A stretch of DNA of 64,000 nt, from positions 62,001-126,000 of the forward strand of contig NW_003314275.1 of the NCBI RefSeq assembly GCF_000143415.4, given 5' to 3'. Positions 58,351 through 64,000 of the stretch are shown here, in pieces. The stretch's first letter is position 1. Every line of letters begins with the position of its first letter. Both the position numbers and the translations under genes were made by a program. This DNA is from Selaginella moellendorffii. Taxonomy: Eukaryota > Streptophyta > Lycopodiopsida > Selaginellales > Selaginellaceae. The notes beneath the pieces were generated by a model. It was not told the DNA's origin and ran no database searches. It saw nothing but the letters and a program-made list of their open reading frames with translations.

Positions 58351-59749
58351 CAGCGTCTGAGTGACGCTCTTTCATATAATCAAAGAGGGATTTTGCCTTT
58401 CTCACCTTGTGGTAGGCCCTGCTTCTGGCACTCCATGGGGAAATGGAGGAGATTCGGGCGATACAAGACATGGAAGTTGGGCTTACAGAAGCTTCTCACT
58501 GTGATTGATGACTGGCAATCCGAAGACACTGATACAGAGCACACAAAAGATGAAAGATGGATACATGACAAGAAGGTATGAAAGGAACTTGTTTGTTTTC
58601 TTCTAAAACACGGTTTGAAACTGCGATTGTTCAAGGACAGGTTTGTGGTGGACGGACCATCAACGGGCAGAGCTTGCGACGTGGATGGGAATGTCGACAC
58701 TGCCCAAAGCTGTGACCGGCTGGAAGCAGTACAAGGGAATAAAGCGGAATATAGGACGAGCATTGCTGCAACAAGCTCTGGAGTGAGTTTCTCACGGAGA
58801 AGCTGCGGAGAATGAGCCGCCCCCTGATCTTCAACGGGGACGTTATAGTGACGATAAAGGAAGGTACCGTCTTCTCTCTCCGTATTTGGAGGGAGGCAAG
58901 AAATCTATGGGATCAGCGTTGGAAGGAGGTTGTAGACAATCTCAGACACATCAACGTCTTTCTTTATGAGTCAACGATGACTGCATGGCTCACAGCTTAA
59001 CTTGGCACGCATCGTGGAGGGTCTTGTGAGACCTGATGAAACGGGTGTTTGAGCTAGATTCAAAGGCTGAACCTGAACGTCAAGCTATTTCTGAAGTGAT
59101 GGACTCTTACTTTGAGGGGACGAGGAATTCCAAGCCGCTCCTGAATTCTTCCTTGGCTCCTCTTCAGTGGGAGCTGTGAGCGGGTCGTCATCTTCGGTGG
59201 AGCTCTCCCGGTGTCTCCCCTCGTTCCCCCACCGGTGATTCAGCCTCCAGCTCGACCTGAACCAAGGAATCTCGTCGCTTCTTTTTCTCACTTGGACAAA
59301 CATGCAGAAAAGCAGTTTCCAGTAAATAGTTCTCGCCCGTGGATTCTTAGCTCTGAGAACCGGAGAAACTATTTCCGACACGTTGTTGAGAAGCGAGACT
59401 CGATGCGTTTTTAAACGGTCCAAGTCTTCTTTGGCTTTGTGACTCGAGAAACGTCCTTTCGTCAATGTTGGATCGGCAAGCCAAGGATCATTGATGACAG
59501 AGCCGCTCGGGCTCGTAGTTTCACGAGGAAAAAGAAAAAATCTGAGTCAATACAAACCAGAACCAGAACCGTGCAAGTCCTGTACTTGCTTCCTCAAACT
59601 TCATTCTCTCTTCTTTTTGTCAAGCTTCTTTCAGTCGAGCTTCTTCTTCTTTCCTTTCTAACTCCTCAGCTTCAGCCAGCCAGAACTAGTAATCTCCTGT
59701 CTTTTTGGAAAGTGGTCCTGCTCCTCATAATCGTCTGAACGAGTTATTT
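58351..59749. other. Unrecognised decayed sequence
   Basis: About 1.4 kb with several short plus-strand frames. One, 59038-59180, reads MKRVFELDSKAEPERQAISE and looks coding-like but matches nothing I can name; another near 58812 reads SRPLIFNGDVIVTIKEGTVF. No full gene model could be built. It may be an old transposon or gene remnant. Confidence 0.4.
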
Positions 59750-61290
59750 TCCCTGTGGACGTTTTCTCAGCTACCATGCTGTGAGCGCTGCATCGGCGGG
59801 GCCCAAGCCCTTGATTTTTGGCTATACTTTCTTACAAAATTCTGCTCTTATCCAGGACAACCACGAAGGCATCTTTTGACGAAGGATGGAGTGTGTTTGC
59901 AAGCCAGAAGAAGGTTGTGGCTGGCGATACCGTTCTTTTTGTCAGGTGAGCTACGCCACTGATTTTATCTGTTTTTCATACCGTAATAATATTACATAAC
60001 ACGTAGGGGAGATCATGGTGAGTTGAGAATGGGAGTGCACGCAGGGCAGTGTCACTTCGTCTGCGCTACTGTCTAGCCACAGTATGCACATTGGAGTCCT
60101 GGCTGCTGCTGCTCATGCTGTATTCATTAACACCATGTTCACCGTGTTCTATAATCCTCGGTTTGACATTCTTTGGATTTAACACGGCAAAGTGGTGTTC
60201 TTCAGGGCTAGTCCAGCTGAATTTGTCGTTCCATCCCACAAGTACTGAAATCTTTCAAGATGAACATTTTGATTGGTATGCGCTTTCAAAATGAGATTTG
60301 AGACTGAGGATTCGTCGGAAAGAAGGTAAATCGTTTTGAAGTGATTCTCTTGTTTTGTCTACAGTACTCGGTAGTGTCAGATATATGGGAACTAGGCGCT
60401 CGATTGCCAGACTCTAACTGGCGCTTCCTAAGTTCCTAAAGGTAAAGAGTCTTGTCTTCAAGTGACGCATTTTTCAGCTTCTTCCTTTCTGATATAAGGT
60501 CGGTTGGACGAGCACGCGGCTAGTGAAAGACAGGAGAGGGTGTCACGAAAGCCATTTGTTGCTCCCCCGGTTTCGACGAAGAGATTCAGGCCAACAATGC
60601 TCACAGACATAAGTACATCTCGATGCACTTTTAATTCAATCAGGTGCCAGTCGAAAGTTATATGACAATCTTCTTCGCCAGATCCTACAGGCCAGCTGTA
60701 ATTTGCAAACCTCTCACAAGTACGAAGCTGACGATTCTCCTGAAGTTTCCTACAGCTCTTTATTCCGAGGCTAAGATAACTCCAAGTGCTACTGAGGGTC
60801 ATAGTGCTCCCGGTTTTCCTTCTGGATTGCCAAGCCCCACTACCATCTCGTAGTAAAGTCGATTTATGGCAGCTTACGCTTTGGGGTCAGCAGTTTCGAG
60901 AGCAGAAGGTTCCTCCACAATTCGAGAGACCGCAGCAGCCTTCTCCAACCAGCAACTTCGCTTATAGCATTAAGTTGCCCAGTATACTTGCAGCAACATA
61001 CAACAGACAGATCTTTTCTTAAGCTTCCGCCTATGCTGTCCTCGCTGTAACACGCAGTAAGTAAATCACTTCTTACTACTCTTTTTTGTTCTTTCAGAAG
61101 TTGAGGAGCCCCTTGCGAGAGGTAATGCAAACGATTCTGACTGCGAGTGTAAACTATTTGGTTTCTCGTTGAAACCAAAGACAGCTTTGGCCAGCACCGC
61201 CAAAGACGACGTCGACAAAGATCTCGAGTTGGAAGCTTCCGGCTTCAGGAAGTGTTTTACTGGCCAGAACAGCCGAATTAAAAGAGGTAT
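59750..61290 (+). pseudogene. Auxin response factor (ARF) pseudogene
   Basis: ARF gene pieces occur in the right order with intron-like spacers: GQPRRHLLT (59855-59880), DEGWSVFASQKKVVAGDTVL and [16 protein letters not shown] (60010-60045), [15 protein letters not shown] and [12 protein letters not shown] (60080-60155), ASPAEFVVPSHKY (60205-60245), ILIGMRF, LPDSNWRFLK (60405-60430), DEHAASERQERVS (60505-60545), and the middle-region motif CKLFGFSLKPK (61140-61175). Single-base deletions break the frame at least at 59879-59884, 60244-60290 and near 60508. Introns are still present, so it is an inactivated gene copy and not a processed one. The N-terminal half of the B3 domain and the PB1 end are not clearly found. 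Confidence 0.82.
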
Positions 61291-62637
61291 GCTCTAGAAT
61301 GATCAACGATAAAAGATAGGCTAGAGGCGATCAAGAATTCGTGTTGAAATACTCAACGTTTGAAACACCAGCTCTGCTCTTTCTTTTCTATTGCAGGGTA
61401 AAGAAGATGCTATGCTCAACGCAAAAAGGAGCCAGTGACATAAGATTATATGCTCGATCAAACAACTCAAACGAGCTAAGTGCAAAACAACGGTTCAAGG
61501 AACTGTCAACAATACAAACAAAACCAACGATTATTGAAAGTTGTTGTCAGGTTTGCGTGTGTTTCAAATTGTTCTAATTTCTTGTCATGAAAAGACAAGT
61601 GACGTGGTGGTGGTGCTCGATCACGATAAGTACTAAAAATTACTGTGTCCAAGAAGAAAAATGCTACTAGATTGGAGAGATTTTGTGTCAACGTTTTGGA
61701 GAGATTGTCAGCGCTTTGAGTATGTTCTTGCTGCGCTCAACACAAGACCTGGGAGCTGAGAAACAACTTTGGGCACCTGCGATCTTCAATCCAGCTGAAG
61801 ACGTACATGACAATGGTCCAACCTCAATGAAAACAATGATTGAATTTACAAGAAAAGACGCCTGAATCTACTCGTATACTGTTTGTTCTAACTAGGATGT
61901 TTGTTGTTCAACGAAATGGAAATCGAAGTTTAACAGGTTCATGAGCTGTTTGTTCTAACCAAAATGTTTGTTCAACGAACTAGGTTCTCTTTAGTTTTCT
62001 TTAAGGTTTCTCTAACTTCCTTTTGTTTTTGCAACGCCATGCCATAAAACAACGTTCCAGGTGGAAGTGTACGATTTGGCAGTGGCAAAACGAGACGATC
62101 TACACAAAGCACTCTGTGGTTTCCTTGAAAAGAAATGAATACATTTACAAAGTTGCAAAACATTGTCTGAGTAGTTATGTCAAAAAACACCAACCTCGGG
62201 CTCGTCACTTCCAAAGACTTCCAAGCCGATCCCCTCTGGCGTGAGCACGAGCAGCTTCGTGTCCTCTGTCCATGGCCGAGGAATTTCTTCCACTCCAGTC
62301 GCTGCTGCCTGAGTGTTTTCATCCAGCCTTTTGTCCAGTCTTGCCTCTAGCTCGTCCAGTCGTGCCTCTCGTCCATCTGAGGTAGAACTCTCTTCTTCGT
62401 CCCTGGCCTTCGGGACTCGAGCTCGTGCCTGAGCATAACGTCCTCTGCTTTGAAGTTGCAGTGTCACGGGAAGTCTCGGTCTCCTTGGTGTGCTGGTGGT
62501 TGTATCTCTCCACAAAACTCACAAACATTTCCTGGGTCGACACGGGAGACGCAAAATGCGAGACTCTTTTCGAAGTCCCCTACCTTGTCTCTGCACAAGA
62601 GATAAACCGTCGGGAGATCGCTGTTGAGACGCATCAG
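61291..62637. other. Unrecognised region with one minus-strand coding-like frame
   Basis: About 1.35 kb. Minus-strand frames from about 62658 to 62180 give coding-like peptides (LMRLNSDLPTVYLLCRDKVG, then in another frame ARLDELEARLDKRLDENTQA with a coiled-coil look), perhaps a decayed gene or retroelement gag. No family is recognised. The rest is AT-rich and empty. Confidence 0.4.
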
Positions 62638-62780
62638 TGTAGATAGCCAGCCATCCAAGGTGGCAAGAGATTCATGTGGACGCTGAAATGAGCGGACACA
62701 AGACTTGCATATATTTACAAGAAAATGAAAAAGTGGTAGTTAGGGGAAACAGAGTATGTCGTTTAACTAGAAAACTAACA
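62638..62780 (+). repeat. Probable 5' LTR of a second copia element
   Basis: The segment directly before the primer-binding site ends in CA and can be traced back to a TG at 62638, with ATATATTTAC inside. The right end is certain from the primer-binding site; the left end is a guess because the 3' LTR is outside the window. Confidence 0.45.
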
Positions 62781-62792
62781 TGGTATCGGAGC
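62781..62792 (+). promoter_or_regulatory. Primer-binding site of the second copia element
   Basis: TGGTATCGGAGC, the same one-base variant of the plant initiator tRNA-Met site seen in the first element at 1396-1407. Confidence 0.85.
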
Positions 62793-63064
62793 AAACGATG
62801 ATCTCATGGGCAAAACAAGACCACGCAGCGAGCAGCAAGGCTACACGACTCTAGATCGCATGACTGCTTGACTGGAGCAGAAGAAGAAGAAGGGAAAAAT
62901 CCGTGCTGTAGAAAAATTCATTTAAGATCACGGCTGGAGCGTGCTGGAAATTGTAGAAGAAATGACCACATCTTTCTCTGGGACAACTGTCCTCGAGTTG
63001 TCTAGGGGACAGAGCTGAAGTTAGCAGCAAGCAGGCAGGTCAGAAATGATAAGCAATCTCCACC

Positions 63065-63589
63065 ATGGGGATTGGCTTGGGAAAATTGCACCACCACCAC
63101 CTGGATATCACAAAGACCGCAGAAGAGAACTGGACAGCCTTGAAGAATGTATTCAGGAACCAAGCCAACGCAGAGATTTCAAAGGCTGAGTTAAAGTCTA
63201 AGCTTTTTGCCTTAGCTTTTTTAGGAAGGCTGAAGTCGGTGCTCTCCCAGCTGTCAAGTCTAGGTGAAGCAGTCACTGAGAATGATAAGCAAGCAGTTCT
63301 TCTCAATGCTTTGGTTTGCCCAGAATTCAAATCATTGAATACTATGCTCAAGAACTCAACGAAAACCTTCATTGAAATGCAAGCAACTCTTATCAATGAA
63401 GAAGAATCAGCCGAAGACCAGACACCCGCAGATACAACCACGACCACAGCTTTGTTTGTCAACTCAAAGCAAACAAAGAATTCTCCAGGTAAAGGAGGCA
63501 GTGCTAGCAGTTTCAAGGCTGGTGCAAGCAGTTTCAGGGCTAGCAATGTTGGAGACAGCAACTCACGCGAGCGTAAAGGTATATTGTAA
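63065..63589 (+). pseudogene. Copia gag (UBN2-type), broken
   Basis: An open frame of 174 codons covering the middle of gag: ENWTALKNVFRNQANAEISK, KAELKSKLFALAFL and TENDKQAVLLNALVCPEFKS match the order of the UBN2/Retrotran_gag core. The first third of gag is missing or scrambled upstream (stops at 62790-63050). The frame ends in a TAA exactly at the zinc knuckle; one frame over, VEHYAREC still shows its second half. Non-functional as it stands. Confidence 0.78.
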
Positions 63590-64000
63590 GTGGGTTGAAC
63601 ACTACGCCAGAGAATGCTGAGACAGGTTAGCAGGGCGTCCTCAAGGATTGGGGAGAAAGAACACTAAGACTGGCTATACAAACCAGTCAAGAGCTCTCAT
63701 GGTAAGAGCTATTCCAGAACCTGTGTTTGTTCTGCAGCAGGATCAAGACGTAATGTGGCTGGACACAGCAGCAAATATGCACATGACAGGCAGGCGAGAA
63801 GCTTTCCTGAATCTCAGGAAAATTTCTACAGGCAGACAGGTTGGTTTAGGAGACAAGAGTCTTCTTTCAGTTGTAGCAGTGGGCACAGTTCAAGTAAAGC
63901 TGGCCTCAGGAGAGCTACGACATAGCAGGAACATGTATTTTGTTCCAGGCTTGGCGTATCATCTTTTCTCAATCGGTGCAGCTTCTGACAACGGTTTCTA

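Larger units (their letters stand above)
62638..64000 (+). mobile_element. Second copia retrotransposon, 5' part, degenerate, cut by window end
   Basis: LTR end, primer-binding site TGGTATCGGAGC (62781-62792), a gag region and the start of the protease, in the normal order. The protease region reads DVMWLDTAANMHMTG, then RKISTGRQVGLGDKS and NMYFVPGLAYHLFSIGAASD. In-frame stops in the zinc-knuckle region (63586 and around 63618) and a broken gag start show it is not intact. Pol continues beyond 64000. Confidence 0.88.

Overview
The window is nuclear DNA of a land plant with a compact genome, most likely a lycophyte of the Selaginella type (inference). The basis is plant-only or plant-typical families (DUF248 pectin methyltransferase, PLS-type PPR proteins, oleosin, ABCC transporter, chloroplast-type CK2 alpha, ceQORH), many introns of about 50-80 bp, very short intergenic distances, and copia and LINE debris. 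Two runs of N (15388-15487 and 40454-40846) show it is a draft assembly; both fall inside genes.

Layout. 1-3880 is a decayed minus-strand LINE into which a 2,261-bp copia element has recently inserted (identical 119-bp LTRs, 5-bp target duplication). 4320-13067 is a dense block: an ER-type EF-hand protein, the minor-spliceosome protein U11/U12-25K, a ceQORH-like quinone oxidoreductase, a cytochrome P450, a DUF3598-like protein and a signal-peptide-peptidase-like protease. 13231-20959 (minus) is the outstanding item: one gene for a protein of about 2,400 residues that joins a flavoprotein, a fatty acyl-AMP ligase, two tandem carrier proteins, a membrane/hexapeptide region like the C-terminal region of Pls-type NRPSs, and a catalase-like heme domain. 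21616-23917 is a DUF248 methyltransferase. 23918-26311 is AT-rich and gene-poor. 26312-33605 holds a pectate lyase, copia debris, a mosaic pseudogene fragment, a short-chain dehydrogenase with two GC-AG introns and its truncated copy, and a DeSI-type peptidase. 33782-45292 (minus) holds an OVATE-like protein, an ABCC transporter and a SIN3 corepressor. 45786-58015 is again dense: nicastrin, Yippee, CK2 alpha, two PPR proteins, an oleosin and a BTB protein. 58063-64000 is decayed: a PPR fragment, an auxin response factor pseudogene, unrecognised sequence, and the 5' part of a degenerate copia element cut by the window end.

Most genes are unrelated housekeeping genes and do not form a pathway. 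The exception is the 13-21 kb gene, whose domains suggest a self-contained lipid-modifying assembly line: a fatty acid is activated, loaded on carriers and oxidised without a separate gene cluster. Exon coordinates were deduced by eye from splice sites, reading phase and family knowledge; no search or transcript was available.
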